From Clostridium sp. AF27-2AA (GTDB taxonomy: Bacteria; Bacillota; Clostridia; Lachnospirales; Lachnospiraceae), in contig NZ_QUFI01000004.1 of NCBI RefSeq assembly GCF_003478505.1, forward strand, positions 1-58,171: a stretch of 58,171 nt of DNA, in the 5' to 3' direction. The position numbers and the translations under genes were made by a program. Under the pieces are notes generated by a model. That model was not told the DNA's origin, did no database searches, and saw nothing but the letters and a program-made list of their open reading frames with translations. Below, in pieces: positions 1 through 7,664 of this stretch. Every line of letters begins with the position of its first letter. Position 1 is the first letter of the stretch.

Positions 1-18
1 TGAGGGGCAGGGGAGTTG

Positions 19-38
19 AAGTGTCGAAGACACTTTTT
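19..38 (+). terminator. Rho-independent terminator of an upstream gene
   Basis: A 7-bp stem AAGTGTC/GACACTT (19-25 and 29-35) with a GAA loop runs into a short T tract. It probably ends transcription of a gene lying left of the window. The loop side contains an exact TGTCGAA heptamer (22-28), which matches the Spo0A box, but it is explained by the hairpin. Confidence 0.6.
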
Positions 39-112
39 CGTATTTGCGTACAAGTTATGCAATCGGTACTGAACACGAACCGATTTTCCTGCATTCTTTT
101 ACGGAAAAACAG

Positions 113-141
113 TTGTGAATCCCCGAAGAATGTGAGATAAT
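113..141 (+). promoter_or_regulatory. Sigma-A-like promoter of the thioesterase gene
   Basis: -35 TTGTGA (113-118), 17-base spacer, -10 GATAAT (136-141), about 50 bases before the start codon. Just upstream is an inverted repeat AATCGGT/ACCGATT (61-67 and 79-85) that could bind a regulator; no regulator is assigned. Confidence 0.55.
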
Positions 142-193
142 AGGGAACGATTTCTATTTTAAAGGGTATTACAGACCAGAAGGAGGGAAAACC

Positions 194-922
194 ATGTATT
201 CTTTTGACAGTAGAGTGCGTTACAGCGAGGTAGACGAAGACCGGAAGCTTTCCCTGACCGGAGTGATCAATTACATGCAGGACTGTTCCACGTTTCAGTC
301 GGAGGACTTAAACATGGGAATTGATTATCTCACGGAAAAGCACCGTGCATGGCTGCTTTCTTCCTGGCAGATCATTGTGGACCGTTATCCGAAACTGGGA
401 GAACGCATTGTGGTGAGTACCTGGCCCTATGATTTCAAAGGCATTTACGGACTGCGTAATTTTACGATCCAGGATCCGGAGGGCAATTACCTGGTGCGGG
501 CCAATTCCAACTGGTTCTTCTTTGACACGGAGCACGGAGTACCGGTGCGCGTGGGGGAGGAAGATATCCGGGGATACGGCGTGGGACAGGAGGAAAAGCT
601 TTCCATGGACTACGCGCCGAGAAGAATTCCGCTTCCGGCTGAGTATGAGGAATATCCGGTCATTGCGGTGGCGGCACATCACATTGACACAAATCATCAT
701 GTGAACAATGCCCAGTATGTGGAAATCGCGCGTGAGGTATTGCCTGCGGGACTTCTCATCCGGGAACTCCGGGTGGAGTACAAGAAAGCGGCAGTCCTTG
801 GCGATCAGATCATTCCGCGCGTCAGCGTGGAAGAGGGGTGCTATACAATAGCCCTCTGCGATACAGAAGGAAAGCCTTACGCAGTTGTATGGCTGCGGAC
901 AGGCGTTACTGTACACGGGTAG
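194..922 (+). CDS. Acyl-ACP thioesterase (FatA/FatB-like)
   Basis: This 242-residue protein resembles bacterial acyl-ACP thioesterases, which hydrolyse acyl-ACP to release free fatty acids in the cytoplasm. It shows two hotdog-like halves. The first opens with a YSFDSRVRYSEVD segment and carries the WLLSSWQI and NSNWFFFD motifs; the second starts near residue 155 with HHIDTNHHVNNAQYVE, which holds the conserved Asn and His residues of the family. Length is normal. The start at 194 follows an AGGAGGG ribosome binding site. It has its own promoter and no fatty acid synthesis genes beside it, so its role in membrane lipid turnover is inferred from the family only. Confidence 0.85.
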   Translation: MYSFDSRVRYSEVDEDRKLSLTGVINYMQDCSTFQSEDLNMGIDYLTEKHRAWLLSSWQIIVDRYPKLGERIVVSTWPYDFKGIYGLRNFTIQDPEGNYLVRANSNWFFFDTEHGVPVRVGEEDIRGYGVGQEEKLSMDYAPRRIPLPAEYEEYPVIAVAAHHIDTNHHVNNAQYVEIAREVLPAGLLIRELRVEYKKAAVLGDQIIPRVSVEEGCYTIALCDTEGKPYAVVWLRTGVTVHG

Positions 923-1004
923 GCATTTTCTGAACTGAAAATGCCGTATGATACAGCGGTGGCAGCAGATTTTGCCGATTTGGAATGCGAACATCGGCAA
1001 AATC
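922..1004. repeat. Two consecutive hairpins after the thioesterase gene
   Basis: A 9-bp perfect stem GGCATTTTC/GAAAATGCC (922-930 and 937-945) overlaps the last base of the stop codon. A 12-bp perfect stem GATTTTGCCGAT/ATCGGCAAAATC follows (968-979 and 993-1004). Neither has a downstream T tract, so they look like mRNA-stabilising hairpins or repeat debris rather than a classic terminator. Confidence 0.5.
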
Positions 1005-1007
1005 CGT

Positions 1008-1037
1008 TGCTGTTTGCGCAACGCGTGAACAGTAACA
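1008..1037 (+). repeat. 30-base dispersed hairpin repeat, copy 1
   Basis: The segment matches 45471-45500 at 28 of 30 bases. Its core CTGTTTGCGC/GCGTGAACAG around an AAC loop folds as a 10-bp RNA stem if G-U pairs are allowed. Both copies sit shortly upstream of a start codon (47 and 37 bases). Confidence 0.6.
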
Positions 1038-1083
1038 GGCAGGTAAGCCGGTTGTGAAGGAACGACCAGAAAGAGAGAACCAG

Positions 1084-1917
1084 ATGATAGAATTAGGAAA
1101 GATACAGCCCCTTATAGTTCAGAGAGAAAAAGAATTCGGAGTGTATCTTGGGGAGAAGAAAGACGATAAGAACTCTGTACTTCTGCCGAAAAAACAGGTG
1201 CCGGAAGGCACAAAGGTGGGCGACAGCCTGGAGGTATTTGTATACAAGGATTCCCAGGACCGCCTCATTGCAACCACCAACCGCCCGAAGCTGCAGGTTG
1301 GGGAGACTGCCGTACTGACAGTCAAGGACGTGGCAAAGATCGGAGCATTCCTCGATATGGGACTGGAAAAAGATCTGCTGCTTCCGTTTAAAGAGCAGAA
1401 CCATAAGGTGCGTCAGGGAGAGAACTGCCTGGTAGCCCTTTATGTAGACAAGAGCCAGAGACTGGCTGCCACCATGAATGTGTATTCCTACATGAGCGCA
1501 GAGTCTCCTTACAAGAAGGATGACAAGGTGCAGGGAACTATTTACGAGATCAATGAGAATCTCGGAGCATTCGTTGCAGTGGACAACCGCTACTACGGAC
1601 TCATCCCGAAGAAAGAGCTCTACGGAGATTTCCACATGGGAGATGTGATTGAAGCCCGCGTAGTGAAAGTGCGCGATGACGGCAAGCTGGATTTAAGCCC
1701 GCGTCAGAAAGCTTACATGCAGATGGACGACGATGCTGAGCTGGTATTAAAGGTCATTGATGAGTTTGACGGCGTACTTCCGTTCAACGACAAGGCAAGA
1801 CCGGAGACCATCATGCGGGAATTCAAGCTGAGCAAGAATGCCTTCAAGCGTGCGGTCGGCAAATTACTGAAAGAAAACAAAGTCCGTATTACGGAGAAAA
1901 CCATAGAGAGAATATAG
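1084..1917 (+). CDS. cvfB: CvfB-like S1 RNA-binding protein
   Basis: The protein starts MIELGKIQPL, typical of the CvfB/YitL family, and carries tandem S1-type beta-barrel segments (roughly residues 1-65, 70-135 and 145-210), followed by a winged-helix-like C-terminus ending KVRITEKTIERI. CvfB proteins bind RNA and affect virulence-factor and stress gene expression in staphylococci; the role here is inferred. An in-frame GTG at 1054 would add ten residues (KERPEREN) unlike the family, so the ATG at 1084 is preferred. The ribosome binding site AAGAGAGAA is weak. The methyltransferase gene starts 10 bases after the stop, so the two are probably cotranscribed. Confidence 0.8.
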   Translation: MIELGKIQPLIVQREKEFGVYLGEKKDDKNSVLLPKKQVPEGTKVGDSLEVFVYKDSQDRLIATTNRPKLQVGETAVLTVKDVAKIGAFLDMGLEKDLLLPFKEQNHKVRQGENCLVALYVDKSQRLAATMNVYSYMSAESPYKKDDKVQGTIYEINENLGAFVAVDNRYYGLIPKKELYGDFHMGDVIEARVVKVRDDGKLDLSPRQKAYMQMDDDAELVLKVIDEFDGVLPFNDKARPETIMREFKLSKNAFKRAVGKLLKENKVRITEKTIERI

Positions 1918-1927
1918 GAGGATAGTT

Positions 1928-2518
1928 TTGGACACGATAGAATACTATAATAAGTATGCGTCGCGAATTTTTGAGGATACAGTAGACCGGGACATGGAGC
2001 CGCAGCGGGAGGAGTTCTTAGAGGAACTCCGGGAGATCGACGGCGACACCATCCTGGATCTTGGATGCGGCTCTGGCCGCGACAGCCTGGCTTTTTACGA
2101 GCAGGGCTTTGATGTGACCCCACTGGATGCATCGGAGGAGATGTGCAAGCTGGCGGAGATCCACACAGGCCTGGAAGTGCTGTGCATGGACTATGAGGAC
2201 ATGGAGTTTGATGATGCCTTTGACGGCATCTGGGGCAATGAGGCTCTTATCCATGTGCCGGAGGACGAACTGCCGGGTATCCTGGAAAAACTGACCGAGG
2301 CGCTGTGCCAGAACGGAATCTTATTCCTTTCCTTCCAGGAAGGGGACTTTGAGGGCCAGAGAAGCGGCCGGTATTTCTGTGAGTACACACGGGAAGAACT
2401 GGAGCGCATTCTGACCGAAACCGGACGTCTGGAAATCTTGAAACTCTGGACTACGGAGGATGAAGACAGGGAAGCAGGAGACAAGCTTCTCAATGTACTT
2501 GCAAAAAAGATTTCCTGA
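1928..2518 (+). CDS. Class I SAM-dependent methyltransferase
   Basis: A 196-residue protein with motif I ILDLGCGSGRDS near residues 38-49, an acidic end of strand beta-2 (TPLDASEEM) and a motif IV-like segment WGNEALIHVPEDEL, all typical of Rossmann-fold SAM methyltransferases. The substrate cannot be told; such stand-alone UbiE/Tam-like enzymes methylate small molecules or proteins. The start is a TTG at 1928 placed 5 bases after AGGAGGA, overlapping the end of the cvfB region, which argues for translational linkage. No further domains are visible. Confidence 0.8.
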   Translation: MDTIEYYNKYASRIFEDTVDRDMEPQREEFLEELREIDGDTILDLGCGSGRDSLAFYEQGFDVTPLDASEEMCKLAEIHTGLEVLCMDYEDMEFDDAFDGIWGNEALIHVPEDELPGILEKLTEALCQNGILFLSFQEGDFEGQRSGRYFCEYTREELERILTETGRLEILKLWTTEDEDREAGDKLLNVLAKKIS

Positions 2519-2529
2519 CTGAACAGACG

Positions 2530-2583
2530 CACACCAGGCGCAGCAAAACGGGCGATTGAAACAGCTTATGTTTCACCGGTGTG
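2530..2583 (+). other. Nested leader hairpin before yitT
   Basis: An inner stem TGAAACA/TGTTTCA (2557-2563 and 2569-2575) lies inside outer arms CACACC/GGTGTG (2530-2535 and 2578-2583). The structure ends three bases before the AAGGAGG of the yitT gene, so it could influence translation start or be a weak attenuator. No T tract follows. Confidence 0.4.
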
Positions 2584-2596
2584 ATAAGGAGGTATT

Positions 2597-3448
2597 ATGG
2601 GAGTCAGGGGAAAGTCTCCGTTTCGGGATTATATTCTGATCCTGATCGGGGCGTCAATTATGGGGTTTGCGATCAAAAACATTTATGATCCCATCGGACT
2701 GGTCACGGGAGGGGCTTCCGGTGTGGCCATCATCTTAAAAAAACAGTTTGGCGTGCCTCTGTGGCTGACGAACACGGCTATTAACATTCCGCTGTTCGCG
2801 GCTGCAGCAAAGCTAAAGGGCTGGAGCTTTATCAAGCGGACACTTCTGGCTACGGTCACGCTGTCGGTTTCCCTTTATGTGATTCCGGAGATGCCGTTTC
2901 TGATGGATGATCTGTTTTTAACGGCGCTGTTTGGCGGTCTGATCACCGGAGCCGGGGCCGGCATTGTGTTTGCCTGTCAGGCCACAACCGGCGGGACCGA
3001 CATGCTGGCTGCCATCATCCGGCGCTGGCTGCCGCACTATACGCTTGCCCAGATCCTGCAGGTGTTGGACGCGGCCATCGTTCTGATCGGCGCGGGAATT
3101 TTTGGCGTTACCTATGCGCTGTACGCGCTGATTGCCATTTACGCGGTTTCCAAGGTGTCGGACGGAATCATTGAAGGTATGAAATATTCCAAGGTGGCCT
3201 ATATCATCTCGGATAAGAGTGAAGAAATCGCCGCAGCTATCTTAAAAGAGCTGGAGCGCGGCGTGACGGCCTTGGATGCAAGGGGAATGTACTCCGGAAA
3301 CCGGAAAGATGTCCTGTTTTGTGTTGTATCGAGAAAAGAAATTGCACAATTAAAGGAGCTCGTAGTTGGTCATGATGCACAAGCTTTTGTCATCGTAAGC
3401 GACGCACGGGAGGTTTTGGGAGAAGGTTTTATTGAATATAGACAATAA
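2597..3448 (+). CDS. YitT family membrane protein
   Basis: A 283-residue membrane protein with about five hydrophobic segments in the first 200 residues (for example DYILILIGASIMGFAIKN) and a soluble C-terminal DUF2179 domain beginning near KVAYIISDKSEEI. This is the standard YitT (DUF161 plus DUF2179) architecture and length. The family's transport substrate is not established. The conserved GGASGVAI and ATTGGTDM motifs are present. The start follows AAGGAGG at correct distance. It is followed by a strong terminator, so it closes the first transcription block. Confidence 0.85.
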   Translation: MGVRGKSPFRDYILILIGASIMGFAIKNIYDPIGLVTGGASGVAIILKKQFGVPLWLTNTAINIPLFAAAAKLKGWSFIKRTLLATVTLSVSLYVIPEMPFLMDDLFLTALFGGLITGAGAGIVFACQATTGGTDMLAAIIRRWLPHYTLAQILQVLDAAIVLIGAGIFGVTYALYALIAIYAVSKVSDGIIEGMKYSKVAYIISDKSEEIAAAILKELERGVTALDARGMYSGNRKDVLFCVVSRKEIAQLKELVVGHDAQAFVIVSDAREVLGEGFIEYRQ

Positions 3449-3461
3449 AACCTCAAAAAAG

Positions 3462-3494
3462 GCAGGCAAGTATTGGATACTTGCTTGCTTTTTT
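3462..3494 (+). terminator. Rho-independent terminator after yitT
   Basis: A 12-bp stem GCAGGCAAGTAT/ATACTTGCTTGC (one G-T pair) with a TGG loop is followed by six T residues. An A-rich run before the stem may allow weak termination from the other side. Confidence 0.9.
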
Positions 3495-3594
3495 CTGCAA
3501 AGTGCATTAAAATATACGATAAGGGTCCTTTCAGGTTTGTGCGATTTTACAAAACGGGGCGGTATTACGAAATTAGGATTAAGGAGTGAATATT

Positions 3595-4683
3595 ATGATT
3601 TCAAACCAGATTCTTCAGACAACCATTGACGGGCTGAAGGGGATCACCAGAATTGATCTGTGTATCTGTGATACGGAAGGAAAGGTGCTGGCTTCCACAT
3701 TTCCGGAGGCGGAAGAGTACGAGAATTCTATTCTTTCCTTCGTAGATTCACCGGCAGACAGCCAGGTAATCCAGGGTTATCAGTTCTTCAAGGTGTTCGA
3801 TGAGCATCAGCTGGAGTACATCCTGTTAGCCAAGGGCAGCAGTGATGACGTCTACATGGTAGGAAAACTGGCAGCGTTCCAGATCCAGAACCTTCTGGTA
3901 GCCTACAAGGAGCGTTTCGACAAAGATAACTTCATCAAGAACCTGCTTCTTGACAACCTGTTGTTAGTCGATATTTACAACCGCGCGAAGAAGCTGCACA
4001 TTGAGACTAACGTGCGCAGAGTTGTATTCCTGATCGAGACCAAACAGGAGAAAGACGTCAATGCACTGGAGACTGTCCGCAGCCTGTTTGCCACCAAGAC
4101 AAAAGATTTCATCACTGCGGTGGATGAGAAGAACATCATTCTCGTAAAAGAAGTAAAACCGAACGAGGACTACGCAGATCTGGAGAAGACCGCCAGCGTC
4201 ATCCTCGATATGTTAAGCTCCGAGGCCATGACCAAGGTGCGCGTGGCTTACGGTACCGTAGTCAACGATATCAAGGAAGTATCCCGTTCCTACAAGGAAG
4301 CGAAGATGGCTCTGGATGTCGGCAAGATCTTCTACAACGGAAAGAACGTGGTTGCGTACGGAACGCTGGGAATCGGCCGTCTGATCTATCAGCTGCCGCT
4401 GCCGTTGTGCCGTATGTTCATCCGCGAGATCTTCGACGGCAAATCCCCGGACGAGTTTGACGAGGAGACCTTAACCACCATCAACAAATTCTTTGAGAAC
4501 AGCTTAAACGTATCGGAAACATCCCGTCAGCTCTACATCCACAGAAACACCCTGGTGTACCGCCTGGACAAACTCCAGAAGAGCACCGGACTGGATCTGC
4601 GTGTCTTTGAAGATGCCATCACCTTCAAGATCGCGCTGATGGTTGTTAAGTACATGAAATACATGGAGAACCTGGACTATTAA
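3595..4683 (+). CDS. PucR/CdaR-type transcriptional regulator
   Basis: The C-terminus (about residues 300-355) carries the PucR-type helix-turn-helix with the hallmark segment LNVSETSRQLYIHRNTLVYR. The N-terminal ~130 residues (DLCICDTEGKVLASTF) resemble a ligand-sensing domain of the CdaR sugar-diacid regulator family, and a GGDEF-like middle domain lies between. An in-frame GTG at 3586 overlaps the ribosome binding site AAGGAG, so the ATG at 3595 is the better start. The stop lies two bases before ftsE, so the regulator is probably cotranscribed with the division genes. No sugar-diacid genes are nearby and the ligand is unknown. Confidence 0.8.
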   Translation: MISNQILQTTIDGLKGITRIDLCICDTEGKVLASTFPEAEEYENSILSFVDSPADSQVIQGYQFFKVFDEHQLEYILLAKGSSDDVYMVGKLAAFQIQNLLVAYKERFDKDNFIKNLLLDNLLLVDIYNRAKKLHIETNVRRVVFLIETKQEKDVNALETVRSLFATKTKDFITAVDEKNIILVKEVKPNEDYADLEKTASVILDMLSSEAMTKVRVAYGTVVNDIKEVSRSYKEAKMALDVGKIFYNGKNVVAYGTLGIGRLIYQLPLPLCRMFIREIFDGKSPDEFDEETLTTINKFFENSLNVSETSRQLYIHRNTLVYRLDKLQKSTGLDLRVFEDAITFKIALMVVKYMKYMENLDY

Positions 4684-4685
4684 TC

Positions 4686-5372
4686 ATGATAGAAATTCGT
4701 AATATAAGCAAAACATACGATAAGGGAAGCAAGGCACTGAAGGACATTGACATCCGCATCCAGGACGGAGAGTTTGTCTTTATCATGGGACGGAGCGGAT
4801 CAGGAAAATCAACCCTGATCCGCCTTCTGCTGAAAGAGGCAGAGCCTTCATCGGGACGCATCATCGTCAACGATATGGACCTTCAGAAGATGCCGCGCCG
4901 TTACATACCGAAATACCGCCGCCGTCTTGGCGTGGTGTTTCAGGATTTCCGGCTTTTAAAAGACCGGACGGTATTTGAAAATGTAGCATTTGCCCAGCGT
5001 GTGGTAGGTGCTTCCCCCAGAAAAATCCGCGAAGAGGTTCCGCGCATGTTGAAGCTGGTGGGACTTTCTTCCAAGTATAAGTCTTTCCCGCATCAGCTTT
5101 CCGGCGGAGAACAGCAGCGTGTGGCTATTGCCCGCGCCCTCATCAACCGGCCGGAGGTGCTTCTTGCCGATGAGCCGACTGGAAACCTGGACCATGAGAA
5201 TGCAACGGAGATCATGAAGCTTCTGGAGCGGATCAACGCGCTTGGTACTACGGTTGTGGTCGTAACCCACAGTCAGGAGATTGTAGACCAGATGGGAAAA
5301 CGAGTCATTACCCTGAATAAGGGACATCTGGTAAGTGACGAAAGAAAGGGTGGATCAGACCGTGAAGATTAG
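4686..5372 (+). CDS. ftsE: Cell division ATP-binding protein FtsE
   Basis: ABC ATPase of 228 residues with Walker A GRSGSGKST (35-43), a Q-loop in VVFQDFRLL, signature LSGGEQQ (about 138-144), Walker B VLLADEP and an H-loop VVTHS. It pairs with FtsX at the membrane, where ATP hydrolysis drives activation of a peptidoglycan hydrolase. The reading frame overlaps ftsX by 11 bases, and the hydrolase-activator gene comes right after, so the three products very probably act as one complex. Sequence and context agree fully. Confidence 0.95.
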   Translation: MIEIRNISKTYDKGSKALKDIDIRIQDGEFVFIMGRSGSGKSTLIRLLLKEAEPSSGRIIVNDMDLQKMPRRYIPKYRRRLGVVFQDFRLLKDRTVFENVAFAQRVVGASPRKIREEVPRMLKLVGLSSKYKSFPHQLSGGEQQRVAIARALINRPEVLLADEPTGNLDHENATEIMKLLERINALGTTVVVVTHSQEIVDQMGKRVITLNKGHLVSDERKGGSDRED

Positions 5373-6270
5373 TACATTCTGGTATTGCATGAAAGAGGGC
5401 ATGAAGAATATATGCAGAAACATCTGGTTTTCGCTTGCTTCTGTGGCGACGATTTCTGCATGTATTTTTTTGTTTTGCCTGTTTTTTTCCATTATTGCCA
5501 ATATCCGGTATATGGTGAAGCATGTGGAGAGCACGGTTGGAATTACCGTGCTGTTTGATGAGAATCTGACAGAGCAGGATATCCAGGGGCTTGGTGAGAT
5601 CATCCACCAGCGGCCTGAGATCCGCGAGATGTATTATATTTCTGCGGAAGATGCCTGGAATTCTTTTAAGGAAGAATATTTTGCAGGCCATGAGGAGCTG
5701 GCCGAAGGCTTTGCGGAAGATAATCCGCTGGCTGGTTCTGCTTCTTATGAGATCTTTTTAAACGATATTTCCCAGCAGGATGAGCTGGTTGCGTATTTAC
5801 AGGGTCTGGATGGCGTACGCCAGGTGAACTATTCCAACTCAGCGGTCGCCGGTTTTTCGGGCTTTAACCGTGTGATCGGTGTGCTGTCTTCCCTGATCAT
5901 CGGTGTGCTTCTGGCAGTATCCCTGTTTTTGATCAACAACACCATTTCCGTAGCAGCGGCATTCCGCAGACAGGAGTGCCAGATCATGCGTCTGATCGGT
6001 GCTACAAATTTTATGATCCGTGCACCGTTTATCGTTGAGGGCGTGATGATCGGCCTCATTGGCGCGCTGATCCCGTTGGCAGGAACCTATTTCCTCTATA
6101 CAAAAGGAATTGTGTATCTGTCTGAGCGGTTTCATGTGCTCTCCAACCTGTTTTATTTTGTACCGGTTGGTGAAATCTATCCGCTGCTGATCGGGGCAGC
6201 ACTGATCCTGGGTGTTGGAATCGGATTCTTTGGAAGCTTTTTCACCATCCGCAAGTATATGAAGGTGTAA
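5362..6270 (+). CDS. ftsX: Cell division permease FtsX
   Basis: About 300 residues with one N-terminal membrane segment (NIWFSLASVATISACIFLFC), an extracellular domain of about 120 residues and three C-terminal membrane segments, the standard FtsX topology. The GTG at 5362 gives MKISTFWYCMKEG, the usual family start, and is preceded by AAAGGGTGG. An earlier in-frame GTG at 5335 would add nine residues without a good ribosome binding site. FtsX transmits FtsE ATP hydrolysis to a coiled-coil hydrolase partner outside the membrane; the next gene encodes a matching candidate. Confidence 0.93.
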   Translation: MKISTFWYCMKEGMKNICRNIWFSLASVATISACIFLFCLFFSIIANIRYMVKHVESTVGITVLFDENLTEQDIQGLGEIIHQRPEIREMYYISAEDAWNSFKEEYFAGHEELAEGFAEDNPLAGSASYEIFLNDISQQDELVAYLQGLDGVRQVNYSNSAVAGFSGFNRVIGVLSSLIIGVLLAVSLFLINNTISVAAAFRRQECQIMRLIGATNFMIRAPFIVEGVMIGLIGALIPLAGTYFLYTKGIVYLSERFHVLSNLFYFVPVGEIYPLLIGAALILGVGIGFFGSFFTIRKYMKV

Positions 6271-7562
6271 TGATGCATAGAAACAAATGGAAAAGAATGC
6301 AGAGGCGCATGCTGGCTGCGGTGATGGGCACAGTGCTTGCCATGTCCTCATTCCAGACAGCCTACGCGACCAAGCAGGATGTGGAGGCGGCTAAAAAGAA
6401 GGTCAGCTCCATTGAGGAAGAAAAGAAAAAGGTACAGGCTACCATCAAGAACCTGGAAGGTCTAAAGAATGATGCGGCAGCATATGTCAAAGAGCTGGAC
6501 GGCAGCCTGACAAAGCTGGAGGGAGAACTGGACCAGCTTTCCACCCAGATCGGAAACAAAGAACAGGAGATTGCCGATACCGGCGTGGCTCTGGAGCAGG
6601 CGAAAGAGACGGAAAATAAGCAGTATGCCGATATGAAGCTTCGTATCAAATACATGTACGAGCAGGGCAATACCAGCTACATTGATATGCTGTTTCAGTC
6701 TGAGGATATGGTACAGCTTATGAACCGGGCCGAGTACATCAACAAAATTTCCGACTATGACCGCAAGAAGATGGATGAGTACGAGGCAACCCGCCAGACG
6801 ATTGCGGACGAAGAACAGAAATTAAAAGATGACCGGGAAGCGCTTCTCGACATGCAGGAGAAAACAAAGGCAAAGCAGGAATCAGTCAAGACGCTGCGTG
6901 CCCAGAAAAATAAGGAAATGCAAAGCTATGCCGGTCAGATTGATACCGCCCAGAGCCAGGTAGACCAGTACAACGCGGATCTGGCGGCGCAGGAGAACAA
7001 GATCAAGCAGATCGAGGCAGAAATCAAGCGCAAGGAAGAAGAGGAGCGCAAGAAGGCGGAAGCGGCCCGCAAGGCAGAAGAGGAAGCACGCAAAAAAGCA
7101 GAAGCAGCAGGAAAGAAAGTTTCTGCTACAGATAAAGCTGCTTCGCATAATGTTGCCAGTCTTGGGAATATTAGCTTTAAGTGGCCGTGTCCGTCCAGCG
7201 GACGCATTTCTTCCGGTTTCGGAATCAGAACCTCTCCGACAAAAGGAGCGTCCAGCAACCATCAGGGAATCGATATCCCGGCATCTACCGGAGCGGCCAT
7301 CACGGCAGCAGCATCCGGCACGGTTGTGATATCTACCTACAGCTATTCTGCGGGAAATTACATCATGATCAGTCATGGCGGCGGTGTATACACCGTATAT
7401 ATGCACTGTTCCCAGATCCTGGCATCGGAAGGCCAGACGGTAAAACAGGGACAGACCATTGCGAAAGTAGGATCTACCGGCTATTCCACCGGTTCGCACC
7501 TGCATTTTGGAATCCGTTCCGGCGGGCGCTATGTAAATCCGCAGTCCTATGTAAGTCCGTAA
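6270..7562 (+). CDS. EnvC-like M23 murein hydrolase (FtsEX partner)
   Basis: Exported protein of 430 residues: signal peptide (about 1-34, ending FQTAYA), a long coiled coil rich in Glu, Lys and Gln (about 35-290, with an AEEERKKAEAARK-type stretch), then a C-terminal LytM/M23 domain (about 310-427). The domain keeps HQGIDIP and the HLHFG motif that bind zinc, so it could be an active endopeptidase. Coiled coil plus LytM is the architecture of EnvC and of PcsB-like FtsEX partners. The ATG at 6270 overlaps the ftsX stop; the ATG at 6273 is equally possible. Confidence 0.88.
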   Translation: MMHRNKWKRMQRRMLAAVMGTVLAMSSFQTAYATKQDVEAAKKKVSSIEEEKKKVQATIKNLEGLKNDAAAYVKELDGSLTKLEGELDQLSTQIGNKEQEIADTGVALEQAKETENKQYADMKLRIKYMYEQGNTSYIDMLFQSEDMVQLMNRAEYINKISDYDRKKMDEYEATRQTIADEEQKLKDDREALLDMQEKTKAKQESVKTLRAQKNKEMQSYAGQIDTAQSQVDQYNADLAAQENKIKQIEAEIKRKEEEERKKAEAARKAEEEARKKAEAAGKKVSATDKAASHNVASLGNISFKWPCPSSGRISSGFGIRTSPTKGASSNHQGIDIPASTGAAITAAASGTVVISTYSYSAGNYIMISHGGGVYTVYMHCSQILASEGQTVKQGQTIAKVGSTGYSTGSHLHFGIRSGGRYVNPQSYVSP

Positions 7563-7664
7563 AGAAATGGTATTTCGCAGTTTACAGTTACAAAGTGCCT
7601 GTCCGAACAATAGGAGCAGCATATGGACAGCAGGCGGGAATCATAAACAGACGAGGTGACATTA

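Noticed and set aside
22..28. Exact Spo0A box TGTCGAA
   Set aside because: It is part of the stem and loop of a terminator at 19-38 and there is no promoter at the right distance.
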